NCBI RefSeq assembly: GCF_003853415.1
Contig: NZ_QTPP01000034.1
Span: 1-64,000, forward strand
Direction: 5' to 3'
Source of the DNA: Burkholderia sp. Bp9142
GTDB taxonomy: Bacteria > Pseudomonadota > Gammaproteobacteria > Burkholderiales > Burkholderiaceae
DNA length: 64,000 nt
Shown: piece by piece, positions 1 to 8,352 of the stretch
Layout: each line of letters begins with the position of its first letter
Position numbering within the stretch: position 1 is the stretch's first letter
Made by a program: the position numbers and the translations under genes
Notes under the pieces: model-generated
The model's database searches: none
The model's input: the letters and a program-made list of their open reading frames with translations, nothing else
What the model was told of the DNA's origin: nothing

Positions 1-164
<164 letters not shown>

Positions 165-182
165 CGCTGCACTACCCGCGCA

Positions 183-1007
183 TCACGCCAGTTCCGGATA
201 GCCGCGCGCGGCGGCCTCCCGCGCGAACTCGGCAATGGCATCGTAATCGCCCGGCACCAGCCGTTCGAATCCCTTCAGTCTCAGCATCCGCGCCCGTTCC
301 GGATCAACCGCGACCGCGTGATCGAGCGCATCCCGCAACGCTCCCACGAGCCCTCCTTCCAACGCCTTCGACACAATGAACGGCAACCCCGGCGCCGACG
401 CCGTCATCCCGACGATCCGGATCTCGTTCAACAACCCGGGCAGCGCATCGCGCACATACGCGAACGTCACGCAGTCGATCGCCGCGCAATCGGCTTCGCC
501 GGCCGCCAGCGCACGCAGCACGTTCAGATGTGAGCCGAACGACGTGACCGAACCGAAGAATCGCCCGTCATGCGCATGCGGCGCGACCGCATGCCGGAAC
601 GCGTTCATCCCGCTGTGCGAATCCTCGCCGTTGAAGGCGGCCCGCAAGCCGCGGCAGGCAGCGAGCGTCGTCGCGCCGCCCGCCTGCGCGCGCGCGGACA
701 CGACCAGCACGCTGCTGTAGCGCGCGCCGTTGCAGCCGGGCACATCGAAGGCCGGTGTCGCGACCAGGTGCACGGCATTGCGCAATCCGAGCATCCGGTA
801 CGGATAGCCGCACGTTTGCGACAACAGCAGGTCGTTGCGCCGCCACAGCGCGTGCAGGTCGCCGAACGGTTCGTCGAGCAGCGCGACGCCGGCAGGCCCG
901 CCCGTGCGCGCGAACGCATCGAGTACATCACGCAGCAACGCGCGCCACAGTGCGGCGTGGCGCGGCGTCACGTTGTACATCGGCAGTCCGGCGATCCATG
1001 GGCTCAT
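183..1007 (-). CDS. PhnD/SsuA-type periplasmic substrate-binding protein
   Basis: A 274-residue protein of the PhnD/SsuA/transferrin-like solute-binding superfamily, which in ABC importers captures phosphonate-, sulfonate- or thiamine-precursor-like ligands. Visible family signs are an early SQTCGYPYR segment near residue 62, a GARYSS strand, the GEDSHSGMN turn near residue 126 and a GEADCAAID hinge segment near residue 170. It has no obvious N-terminal signal peptide, so either the true start is different or the protein is cytoplasmic, as in many orphan PhnD-like proteins. No permease or ATPase gene adjoins it. It is read divergently from the desaturase gene. The ligand cannot be told from sequence. 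Confidence 0.85.
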   Translation of the reverse strand: MSPWIAGLPMYNVTPRHAALWRALLRDVLDAFARTGGPAGVALLDEPFGDLHALWRRNDLLLSQTCGYPYRMLGLRNAVHLVATPAFDVPGCNGARYSSVLVVSARAQAGGATTLAACRGLRAAFNGEDSHSGMNAFRHAVAPHAHDGRFFGSVTSFGSHLNVLRALAAGEADCAAIDCVTFAYVRDALPGLLNEIRIVGMTASAPGLPFIVSKALEGGLVGALRDALDHAVAVDPERARMLRLKGFERLVPGDYDAIAEFAREAAARGYPELA

Positions 1008-1312
1008 GCGCGCATTCTACGCATCGGCGACGCCTCGGAGAAAGCCGGTTCGCTTGCATTTCGGCGGGGTTCGGGTCCCTGCAGAGACTGCCGATGCTTA
1101 TCGTCCGCGCAGCGATAAGCAAATGCGAATTGCTTGGTTGGCCCGACTACGCCGCCCGGTTAGCGTTCCAGTGTCGCGACGCCGTCGCATGCCGCTGTTG
1201 CAGCCGGCCGCGAGCCGCGACGCTCGTCGGCCACTCGCATCGTGCCCCGCACCGGCGCGATCGTCCGCTTCCCGTATCACCCGCATCACGCGCTTCATCC
1301 CGCCTCTGCACC
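1008..1312. other. Divergent intergenic region with a perfect inverted repeat
   Basis: This 305-base region separates the leftward binding-protein gene from the rightward desaturase gene and must hold both promoters. A perfect dyad with 9-bp arms, TGCTTATCG at 1095-1103 and CGATAAGCA at 1113-1121, has a 9-base spacer. It is the right size for a dimeric repressor operator (TetR-like), and no regulator gene is adjacent. No convincing sigma70 hexamer pair was identified. Confidence 0.5.
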
Positions 1313-2338
1313 ATGGCCGAATACTTCGACGTCGACCACGCTCGCGCGATCGCCACGCTCGACGCCCGCTTCACTGCCCGCACCGAGTGGCCGACCTGGC
1401 TGCTGGTCGTCGCGATCTACGGCGGCTGGCTCGCCGTGCTGCTGCTCGTGCGTGCCGAGCGCCTGCCGCTCGCGGCCGCGACGCCGCCGCTGATCCTGCT
1501 CGGCGCGTGGCACATGTCGCTACAGCATGAACTGCTGCACGGCCATCCGACGCGCTCCGCGATCGTGAACCGGCTGCTCGGCTATCCGCCGTTGACGATC
1601 TGGTATCCGTACACGCTCTATCGCGACACGCACCTCGATCATCACCGCGACGAGGACCTGACCGTGCCGGGTGTCGACCCGGAAACGAACTACGTGTCGC
1701 GCGAGCAGTGGGCGCGCCTGCCGCGCTGGCGGCGCGCGCTGACGGTTGCGCGCACCACCTTCGCCGGACGTCTCGTGGTCGGGCCGCCGACGAGCGTCGC
1801 CGCGATGTTGGCCGGCGCGTTCGACGCATTCCGGCGCGGCGACTTCCGCTATCTGCGGATGTGGATCACGCACGCTGCCTGCGTGGCCGCGCTGCTCGCA
1901 TGGCTGCAGTGGGCGATCGGCGTGCCGTGGTGGTACTACCTGCTCGTGGTCACGTGGCCCGCGCTGTCGATCGCGATGATCCGCTCGCTCTTCGAGCATC
2001 GCGCCGCGCGGCATCCGAAGGCGCGCATCGTGATCAACGAGGCCGGCTTCGCGATGCGTCTGCTGTACCTGAACAACAACTATCACCTCGTGCATCACGA
2101 CCTGCCGAAGCTGCCGTGGTACGACCTGCCGCACGCGTACCGGATGCGGCGCGACGCGTATGCGGAAAAATGCGGCGGCTTCGTGATCCGCGGCGGGTAT
2201 CGCGAACTGCTGGCGCGCCATGCGTGGACGCCGACCGACACGCCCGTGCATCCGTTCGACCAGGGGACGACGTCGCTGTCGATGGGCAGCGGCGCGAAGG
2301 TCGCCGCGGTGGACGGGTATCTCCAGATCAGTACGTAG
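1313..2338 (+). CDS. Membrane fatty acid desaturase
   Basis: A 341-residue integral-membrane di-iron desaturase of the FA_desaturase superfamily, expected to insert a double bond into acyl chains or related hydrocarbon substrates. All three histidine clusters are present: H72/H76/H78 (QHELLHGH), HLDHH at 107-111 and HLVHH at 258-262. Hydrophobic segments lie near residues 28-48, 54-70, 185-205 and 206-226. The start was taken at ATG 1313, because the upstream extension of the reading frame is Arg-rich and shadow-like; the ribosome-binding site is weak. It stands alone on its strand, so substrate and electron donor are unknown. Confidence 0.88.
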   Translation: MAEYFDVDHARAIATLDARFTARTEWPTWLLVVAIYGGWLAVLLLVRAERLPLAAATPPLILLGAWHMSLQHELLHGHPTRSAIVNRLLGYPPLTIWYPYTLYRDTHLDHHRDEDLTVPGVDPETNYVSREQWARLPRWRRALTVARTTFAGRLVVGPPTSVAAMLAGAFDAFRRGDFRYLRMWITHAACVAALLAWLQWAIGVPWWYYLLVVTWPALSIAMIRSLFEHRAARHPKARIVINEAGFAMRLLYLNNNYHLVHHDLPKLPWYDLPHAYRMRRDAYAEKCGGFVIRGGYRELLARHAWTPTDTPVHPFDQGTTSLSMGSGAKVAAVDGYLQIST

Positions 2339-2559
2339 CGCTCGATTGGGCCGCGCTTCGCCGTGAAGCCGCCCGATACGGCGACGCACGCGCAAGGCCG
2401 CCGCGGCACGCCTCCCTTACGAAAAGCCGACAACACCGATCAGCATCGGCGAATTGCCAATTCCGTCGGCAATGCCCAGAATGACGGCTCGTCCGGGGCT
2501 TCCAACAATCATTCGCCCCGACCCAGCCTCCCGGCCGCGGGCCGCACTCCCCTACGACG

Positions 2560-3762
2560 ATGCAACCGAACACCTCGCCCGGCGCGCTCCGCTCGATCGG
2601 CCACGACTGGTCCGTCTCCGCGATCACCGCGGGCTTTCTCGCGGTACTGATTTCCTACGCGGGCCCGCTCGCGATCTTCTTCCAGGCGTCGCAGGCCGCG
2701 CACGCGTCCAACGCGATGGTGACGTCGTGGGTCTGGGCGATCTCGATCGGCGCGGGCATCTCGGGGCTGTTCGCGAGCTGGAAGCTGAAGGTGCCGGTCG
2801 TGACCGCATGGTCGGCGCCCGGCACCGCGCTGCTCGTCGGCCTCTTTCCGCAGCTGACGCTGAACCAGGCCGTCGGCGCGTACATCACGGCCGCGCTGAT
2901 CATCCTCGTGATCGGCATCACCGGCTATTTCGACCGGCTCGTGCGGCATATTCCGCGCGGCATCGCCTGCGGGATGATGGCCGGCATCCTGCTGCCGTTC
3001 GGCATGCACGCGTTCTCCGCCGCGACCGCACAGCCGGTGCTCGGGTTCGGGATGATCGCGGCGTACGTGATCTTCAAGCGCCTGCTGCCGCGCTACAGCA
3101 TCGTGCTCGTGCTGCTGACGGGCGCCGCGCTCGCGACGCTGCTCGGCATGGCCCAGCTCGGCAACGTGTCGCCGAGCATCGCGCGGCCGATCTTCATCAC
3201 GCCCGAATGGACGCTCGGCACCACGCTCAGCCTCGCGCTGCCGCTCGTCGTCGTCAGTCTCACCGGCCAGTTCCTGCCGGGGATGACGATCCTGCGCGTG
3301 TCGGGCTATCACACGAGCGCGCGGCCGATCATCACGGCGACCGGCGTGATGTCGCTCGTCGTCGCGTGCTTCGGCGGGATCACGATCGTCGTCGCGGCGA
3401 TCACCGCGGCGCTGTGCACCGGCAAGGACTCGCACGAGGATCCGGACCGGCGCTATATCGCCGGCATCGCGAACGGCATGATCTACCTGATCGGCGGGCT
3501 CTTCGCGGGGACGATCGTCACGCTGTTCTTCGCGCTGCCGCAAGCCTTCGTCGCGATCCTCGCGGGGCTCGCGCTGATCGGCGCGATCGGTGCAAACGTG
3601 CACGGGATCTTCGAGGACGAGGATCATCGCGAAGCGTCGGTGATCACGTTCCTCGCGACCGCATCGGGGATGACGTGGCTCGGGCTCGGCTCCGCGTTCT
3701 GGGGGATCGTGATCGGGTCGGTCGCGTATGCGGTGTTGAGCAGGGTGCGGCAGCAGGCGTGA
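2560..3762 (+). CDS. benE: BenE-type benzoate/H+ symporter family transporter
   Basis: A 400-residue polytopic inner-membrane protein of the BenE family, which takes up benzoate and related aromatic acids by proton symport. The sequence shows about 11-12 hydrophobic helices, the N-terminal ITAGFLAVLISYAGP region, the TAWSAPGTALL segment near residue 85 and a long GGITIVVAAITAALCTG region near residue 275, all typical of the family. The full length matches the family. No benzoate dioxygenase genes are next to it, so the exact substrate is inferred from the family only. It ends 34 bases before the convergent NmrA-type gene. Confidence 0.88.
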   Translation: MQPNTSPGALRSIGHDWSVSAITAGFLAVLISYAGPLAIFFQASQAAHASNAMVTSWVWAISIGAGISGLFASWKLKVPVVTAWSAPGTALLVGLFPQLTLNQAVGAYITAALIILVIGITGYFDRLVRHIPRGIACGMMAGILLPFGMHAFSAATAQPVLGFGMIAAYVIFKRLLPRYSIVLVLLTGAALATLLGMAQLGNVSPSIARPIFITPEWTLGTTLSLALPLVVVSLTGQFLPGMTILRVSGYHTSARPIITATGVMSLVVACFGGITIVVAAITAALCTGKDSHEDPDRRYIAGIANGMIYLIGGLFAGTIVTLFFALPQAFVAILAGLALIGAIGANVHGIFEDEDHREASVITFLATASGMTWLGLGSAFWGIVIGSVAYAVLSRVRQQA

Positions 3763-3796
3763 CGCGCATCGCGTGCCCTTTCCGCCGCCGCGTCGC

Positions 3797-4684
3797 TCAA
3801 CGCGCGTGTTCGCGCACCAGCGCGGCAAGCGCATCCGCCGGTGTCGTCGTGCCGTACACGCGCTCCGACACGCCGGCCTCGACGTCGATCTGCCCCGCGT
3901 TGTGCACGTCGTACAGGTCGACGATCAACTGCGCATGACGTTCGCTGAGCCCCGCGCGCAACAGCGTCGCGGTCCATGCGTCGCGCGGCAGTTCGCGCGC
4001 GACGATTTCGTGGTCCGCCGCCGCGCCGAGCATCTCCGCGATGTCCCGCACGCTCACACGCCGCGGCCCTTCGATGCTGACGATACGCGGCCCGTTGCCG
4101 GTTTCGGCGGAATCGAGCAGCAGCCGTGCCGCCGCGACACCCACGTCGGGCGCCCAGACCGTCGGAAACACCTTGTCGACCGGATGATGAAAGCTCGGCA
4201 GCACGCCGGTTGCGAGCGCGACCGGCAGCACGCGCGTCCAGTTCTGCAGGTGCTCGGACGAGCGCAGCAGCGTGAGCCGCGTCGGCACCGTGTTCAACCT
4301 TTCTTCCAGGCGATGAAAGAGCCGCGTGATGCCCGTGTTGCCGTCGCGCTCCGCCCCGTAGTCCGACAGCGCGAGCAGCGCCGGCGGCGGATGCGCGGCG
4401 AGTGCGCCGGTCACGATGTCGATCGTCCGCTCCATCGTCGCGGCCGGGTCGCTGTCGGCGACGGGCACCGGACACAGCATCTGCACGGCTTGCGCGCCAT
4501 CGATCGCCGCGGCGACCGCACGGGCGTCCATCAGGTCGGCGATCGCGACGTCGCAGCCAAGCTGCGCGAAGCGTTCGCGCCGGCGTGCGTCGCGCAGCAC
4601 CGCGCGCACGGGATGGCCTGCCTGGCGCAGGGCCGTTACAGTCGACAGTCCGACGTTGCCTGATGCTCCGAAGATCACGAACAC
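3797..4684 (-). CDS. NmrA-like NAD(P)-binding oxidoreductase
   Basis: A 295-residue atypical short-chain dehydrogenase of the NmrA/NAD(P)H-binding type. The N-terminal Rossmann motif is GASGNVGLSTV, starting at about residue 6, followed by the VRAVLRD strand that usually recognises the cofactor phosphate. There is no classical YxxxK catalytic motif, as is common in NmrA-type redox sensors. The start was chosen at GTG 4684 because an AGGAG lies 6 bases upstream and the protein then begins directly with the first Rossmann strand; the upstream extension is not protein-like. Whether it is an enzyme or a sensor is open. Confidence 0.8.
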   Translation of the reverse strand: MFVIFGASGNVGLSTVTALRQAGHPVRAVLRDARRRERFAQLGCDVAIADLMDARAVAAAIDGAQAVQMLCPVPVADSDPAATMERTIDIVTGALAAHPPPALLALSDYGAERDGNTGITRLFHRLEERLNTVPTRLTLLRSSEHLQNWTRVLPVALATGVLPSFHHPVDKVFPTVWAPDVGVAAARLLLDSAETGNGPRIVSIEGPRRVSVRDIAEMLGAAADHEIVARELPRDAWTATLLRAGLSERHAQLIVDLYDVHNAGQIDVEAGVSERVYGTTTPADALAALVREHAR

Positions 4685-4939
4685 GATCCGCTCCTGGGGG
4701 ATGAAGTTATCGTGATTGTCGGCACTCGCGGCCAGGACGGCGCACAGGGATGGATGAAGCGGACAGGAAAGGATGACGGGATGCAGGTGCTGACACACCC
4801 ACGATGACAAGCCTCGCATCATCGCAATTGATGGCAGCATAATTTCGACTTCTATTTATCGGAACGATTGCCGCCGACTGCCATGAGTGGTGCCGGCCGG
4901 GAAGCCAGCGACTGACGCTCAAGCAGGTAAAAAAACGCT

Positions 4940-5604
4940 CTACGGTTTCGCCTTGATCGTGGCCAGCACAATTTGCGATTGGCTGACCCACATCGCCGTC
5001 AGGTTGCAGCGATGGTGAACCAGCGACATGATCGTCGAGTAGTCCTGCAACAGATTGCGAGTAAAGATCGGTTCGTGATGGGCGATGCGGTTGCGCAGTT
5101 TCCGAATGTCTTCAAGCTGACCGTAGATCATCTGCCGATGTGCTGCCACCGAAATGCTCGAGTCGAGATTCGGAAATACCCGGCGCAAGTGGGGATCCCA
5201 AAGACGGGTATCGTTACGAACGTGAACATCTTCTGCCAAAACACGAACTTAAGTTCCGGGATCACCTTTCCTACGGTCGTCACCCCCTGTCGAGCGGACG
5301 TGAGGTCATTCCACTGACTGTATCCCGCTCGTGACCGTGGAAGGCTTCGTTCGAAACCAGGCGACCAGGGCCATCGCGGTCCATACACGGCTTCGAGCAC
5401 ATCGGAAACGGCGTTGCGAACTGCAACCTCGCAGACGTGCAACACGGGCAGCAGCGCCCCTGACACGGCTGCGTTCCACGCGTACAGCCGCAGTGATGCC
5501 ATGTCTTGGTCATCTGCCGGGCGTGCAACTGCGTCGAACGTCGCCATCCGCGGGCGCGACAGCGCGGTGGTGACGGCATCAATGACATCCTTGTTGTTTG
5601 ACAT
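4940..5604 (-). pseudogene. Abi-like HEPN protein gene, frameshifted
   Basis: Two overlapping reading frames together make one Abi-family (Abi_2/AbiF-like HEPN) protein of about 221 residues. The N-terminal part reads from ATG 5604 (or GTG 5607) to about 5221 and holds the RLYAWNAAVSGALL and EVAVRNAVSDVLE helices. The C-terminal part reads in another frame from about 5218 to the stop at 4940 and holds LRNRIAHHEPIF, with the RNRIAH (Rx4H) catalytic motif of HEPN ribonucleases. The frame changes at about 5216-5226 and needs one added base (or loss of two) to be restored. Base composition is visibly lower in G+C than in the neighbours, suggesting transfer. Abi/HEPN proteins act in phage abortive infection and toxin-antitoxin modules. 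As written, the toxin would be truncated before its active site, unless the shift is a sequencing error. Confidence 0.75.
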
Positions 5605-5626
5605 CACGCTTGGATTTAGATACGAT
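5598..5626 (+). promoter_or_regulatory. Near-consensus sigma70 promoter for the small RNA
   Basis: A perfect -35 hexamer TTGACA (5598-5603) is followed after exactly 17 bases by TACGAT (5621-5626). Transcription is predicted to start near 5633. The -35 overlaps the start codon of the oppositely oriented Abi-like gene, so the two transcription units share their 5' ends. No protein-coding frame follows it; a terminator comes after ~80 bases. Confidence 0.7.
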
Positions 5627-5632
5627 CGACGT

Positions 5633-5716
5633 CACTAGCTACGGGATTCGCGGGCGAAAGCCTCCCCCCGTGGACAGACGATAGTATCGAAGAAACCCGC
5701 TCCGTGCGGGTTTTTT
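5633..5716 (+). ncRNA. Candidate small RNA divergent from the Abi-like gene
   Basis: About 84 bases run from the predicted +1 (near 5633) to the end of a T-run at 5716. Inside, ACGGG (5641-5645) can pair with CCCGT (5667-5671), enclosing a GGC-GAAA-GCC hairpin (5653-5662) with a GNRA tetraloop. A single-stranded stretch GGACAGACGATAG follows, then an 8-bp terminator hairpin. There is no start codon with a ribosome-binding site. Conserved structured RNAs next to abiF genes have been described, and AbiF-RNA modules have been proposed as relatives of Cas13 systems; equivalence with those families is inference from position and layout. Between 5717 and the AraC gene at 5953 nothing else is recognisable. 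Confidence 0.6.
5693..5716 (+). terminator. Rho-independent terminator of the small RNA
   Basis: AAACCCGC (5693-5700) pairs perfectly with GCGGGTTT (5706-5713) around a 5-base loop, and six T residues occupy 5711-5716. This is a textbook intrinsic terminator on the + strand. Confidence 0.9.
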
Positions 5717-5952
5717 CATTTTCCGCCCCCAATTTCCCGGCCCCGTCAGTCTTGACTCTCATCGCCCCGGCCGCAGAACAAAAACGCCCGTAGCCTCGGC
5801 CTGCTCACGTTCGTGATTGGTCTACGCAACGAGGTGGAATGGACGAAGTTCCGCTGCCAACAACGTGATCGAATTACTACGTTCCGGACTGGGATAAGCC
5901 ACGCAACGAATCGAACACTGCGACCGCAACCTCACGCGCCGCATCCACCCGG

Positions 5953-6870
5953 TTACGCTCCGCTCCCATCGCCCTCGCCGTCATAAGCGAGCCTGAGCCC
6001 ACCCCTTGCCCCCGCCCGCGCGATCTCCGTCGGCGTCGCCCCCAGCACGCGATTCATCCAGTTCGCCATGTGGCTCTGATGCGCGAAACCCGCTTCGAGC
6101 GCGATCTGGCTGATACTCAGCCGGCCCTCGAGCAACAACGCCTTCGCGCGCTCGACCCGGCGCCGCACCACGTACTGATGCACCGGCATCCCGAGCGTCT
6201 CGCGGAACAGCACCTTGAAATGCGGCACGCTGATCGACACGAGCGCCGCGAGTTCGGCCAGTGTCATGCGACGCTCGAGGTTGGCCTCGACATAGTCGAT
6301 CACGCGCGCCGCCGCCTTCGGCGCAAGCGTGCGCCGGTGCTCGCGGAACGCCGGCTGGCTGTCGACCAGCCGCGCGACGAGCGCCGTGCACAGGCTCTCC
6401 GCATAGAGCGGGTCCGACGCGTCTTCCGCTTCGAGTTCGGCGGCCATCGCCCATGCGATGTGCTGCAGCCGCGGATCGCGCACCTGCAGGCGGCGGCGGA
6501 TCTGCGCCTGCGACGGCTTCAGCTCGAGCTGGTCGAACGTGCGGCGCACGAACGTGTCGCTGAGCGCGATGTGCAGGATCCGGCAGTCGGCGCTGTCGGT
6601 CCACTGGCCCGGCAGGCCGGCGGGTATCACGTCGACGTCACCGTGCGCCTGGATGCGCGACACGCGTTCGCCGTCGCACACGCAATCCGCGCGCACGGGC
6701 GAGCCGACATGCACGCCGATGCGGTGATGATCGGCGGCAGGGATCCGGTACGTGCCCGCGCGAATCTGCAGCAGCGACGCGCCGAAGCCGCGCCACCCGA
6801 GCCCGCGGCTGGAGCGCAGGCTGACCGGCACGCCGTTGTCGGTCGGCGCGGCGAGAATCGGATCGCTCAT
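5953..6870 (-). CDS. AraC/XylS-family transcriptional regulator
   Basis: A 305-residue regulator with an N-terminal ligand/cupin-like region and a C-terminal AraC DNA-binding domain of two helix-turn-helix units (about residues 195-295). The second unit carries the hallmark ISQIALEAGFAHQSHMANWMNRVLGATPTE. The start is ATG 6870 behind a GGAGGGG ribosome-binding site; a longer frame to 7023 exists but its N-terminus lacks family character. It is divergent from the 65-residue small gene at 7063. Its target genes cannot be read from sequence. Confidence 0.88.
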   Translation of the reverse strand: MSDPILAAPTDNGVPVSLRSSRGLGWRGFGASLLQIRAGTYRIPAADHHRIGVHVGSPVRADCVCDGERVSRIQAHGDVDVIPAGLPGQWTDSADCRILHIALSDTFVRRTFDQLELKPSQAQIRRRLQVRDPRLQHIAWAMAAELEAEDASDPLYAESLCTALVARLVDSQPAFREHRRTLAPKAAARVIDYVEANLERRMTLAELAALVSISVPHFKVLFRETLGMPVHQYVVRRRVERAKALLLEGRLSISQIALEAGFAHQSHMANWMNRVLGATPTEIARAGARGGLRLAYDGEGDGSGA

Positions 6871-7062
6871 GGTTCCCCTCCACCAGATCAGGTGTCGAAC
6901 GCGCATTGTGACGTTTTTTCCGGCCGCTTGCCGGGCTTGCCCGGCCATTACCGCGCCGGGCGGAAAAAGATCATCCGTTTCTGCTCCGGCCCATCCGTGC
7001 GTGTGCGCCGCCGGGCACCGCACTGCTTACGATGGCCTCATCCGACACCTACGGAGACCGTC

Positions 7063-7260
7063 ATGCCCGATTACTGCCCGCAACGCGCGGCGCTCACCCC
7101 CGCCTCACCGTCCCGCGCCGCCCGCCGCCCTGCCCGCCCCGTTCACCGCACCGACCGGACCACCCTCGCCGCATGGTGCCTGCGCATGATCGGCTGGTAC
7201 CGGCTCGAACGGCTGCTCGCGTCGATCCCCGACAGCAACGACGACTTCGGGATCGTCTGA
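7063..7260 (+). CDS. Small hypothetical protein, 65 residues
   Basis: A small open frame begins at ATG 7063, with a GGAGA 8 bases upstream. The N-terminal half is Ala/Pro/Arg-rich; the C-terminal half (LAAWCLRMIGWYRLERLLASIPDS) could form one amphipathic helix ending in an acidic tail. No family is recognised. It is transcribed divergently from the AraC regulator, an arrangement often seen between a regulator and its target, and is convergent with the LysR gene. Confidence 0.5.
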   Translation: MPDYCPQRAALTPASPSRAARRPARPVHRTDRTTLAAWCLRMIGWYRLERLLASIPDSNDDFGIV

Positions 7261-7298
7261 CGGTCGACACGCACGACGCCCGGCCCGCCCTCGTCCAC

Positions 7299-8252
7299 CT
7301 ACTTGCGCCGCCGCTCGTGCGGCGCCACCGTCGCGCCGTCGATCACCGGCGCGCCCTGCTTGATCAGGAAGTCGCGAAACAGCCCCGTCACCTGTGAGAT
7401 CCGGCGGTCGGCAAGCGTGATCACGTACCACTCGCGCACGATCGGATTGCCCGGAAACGGCAGTTGCCCGAGCAGCCCCGTGCGCAGCTCGAGTGCACAC
7501 GCGTGCAACGACAGGAACGCGACGCCGAGCCCCGCTTCGGCCATCTGCTTGATCGCCTCGTTGCTCGACAGTTCGGAGCCCACATGGAAGCGGTGGCCGG
7601 ACGTCTTGAACAGGCTCTCGACCGTGGAACGCGTGCCCGCGCCGCGCTCGCGCACGAGCAGGTGCGCGGATTCGAGATCCTTCAGCGCGACGCGCTTGCG
7701 CTGCATCAGCGGATGCCCGGGCGCCGCGACGAACACCATCGGATGCTTCGCGAACTCGACCGCGTGCGTGCGCAGTTCCTTGGGCGCGCTGCCCATGACC
7801 GCGAGATCGATTTCATGCGTCGCGAGCATGCGGATGATGTCGTCGCGGTTGCCGACCTTGAAATACGTCTTCACGTGCGGACGCGTCGCGGTGAATTTCA
7901 CCAGCAGCGGCGGGATCAGGTACTCGGCCGTCGTGATCGCGCCGATCCGCAGCGTGCCGCCGAGATCGCCCGTCAGCGCGGCCACTTCGTCGCCGGCCTC
8001 GCTCCACAGATGCAGGATCTCACGCGCATAGCGCGACACGATCTCGCCGGCCGCGGTCAGCTGCACGCCGCGCCCCACCCGCTGCAGCAATGCGGCGCCC
8101 ACCGCCTCCTCGAGCAGGCGAACCTGCAGCGACACGGCCGGCTGCGTCAGGTTCAGCTCCTCGGCCGCGCGCGACACGCTGCCGAGCCGCGCAATCATGT
8201 CCAGCGCCTTCAACTGCCGGAACGTCGCGGTCTTACCTATAAGTGAATACAT
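7299..8252 (-). CDS. LysR-family regulator (CbbR-like)
   Basis: A 317-residue LysR regulator. The winged helix-turn-helix covers residues ~10-70 (FRQLKALDMIARLGSVSRAAEELNLTQPAVS is the HTH region) and the effector-binding domain follows from ~95, starting LRIGAITTAEYLIPPLL, which resembles CbbR/CysB-side members. It is divergent from the NDH-2-like flavoprotein gene at 8353, and its start codon lies inside the element 8238-8280 that recurs upstream of the HAD-like gene at 10028. This makes those two units its likely targets (inference). Confidence 0.9.
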   Translation of the reverse strand: MYSLIGKTATFRQLKALDMIARLGSVSRAAEELNLTQPAVSLQVRLLEEAVGAALLQRVGRGVQLTAAGEIVSRYAREILHLWSEAGDEVAALTGDLGGTLRIGAITTAEYLIPPLLVKFTATRPHVKTYFKVGNRDDIIRMLATHEIDLAVMGSAPKELRTHAVEFAKHPMVFVAAPGHPLMQRKRVALKDLESAHLLVRERGAGTRSTVESLFKTSGHRFHVGSELSSNEAIKQMAEAGLGVAFLSLHACALELRTGLLGQLPFPGNPIVREWYVITLADRRISQVTGLFRDFLIKQGAPVIDGATVAPHERRRK

Positions 8253-8280
8253 ATGAGTCGCTTATAAACATTAAATTGTT
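8238..8280. promoter_or_regulatory. Candidate LysR operator, copy A
   Basis: TATAAG (8238-8243) and CTTATA (8261-8266) form an inverted repeat, and TATGAGTCG at 8252 begins an AT-rich stretch that is nearly identical to 9921-9948. It sits in the divergent gap between the LysR gene and the NDH-2-like gene, where autoregulatory LysR sites usually lie. Confidence 0.5.
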
Positions 8281-8352
8281 TGAGCAGGTTCAAAACTATA
8301 TCGTCGGTTCTTGAGCAATGTCATCCGAATCGTCATCAGCGGGAGCCACAAC

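Noticed and set aside
5760..5950. A possible transposase remnant: the frame around 5860 reads VIELLRSGLG, like a helix-turn-helix start.
   Set aside because: Only about ten residues fit, a stop follows at once and no inverted repeats or further similarity are seen.
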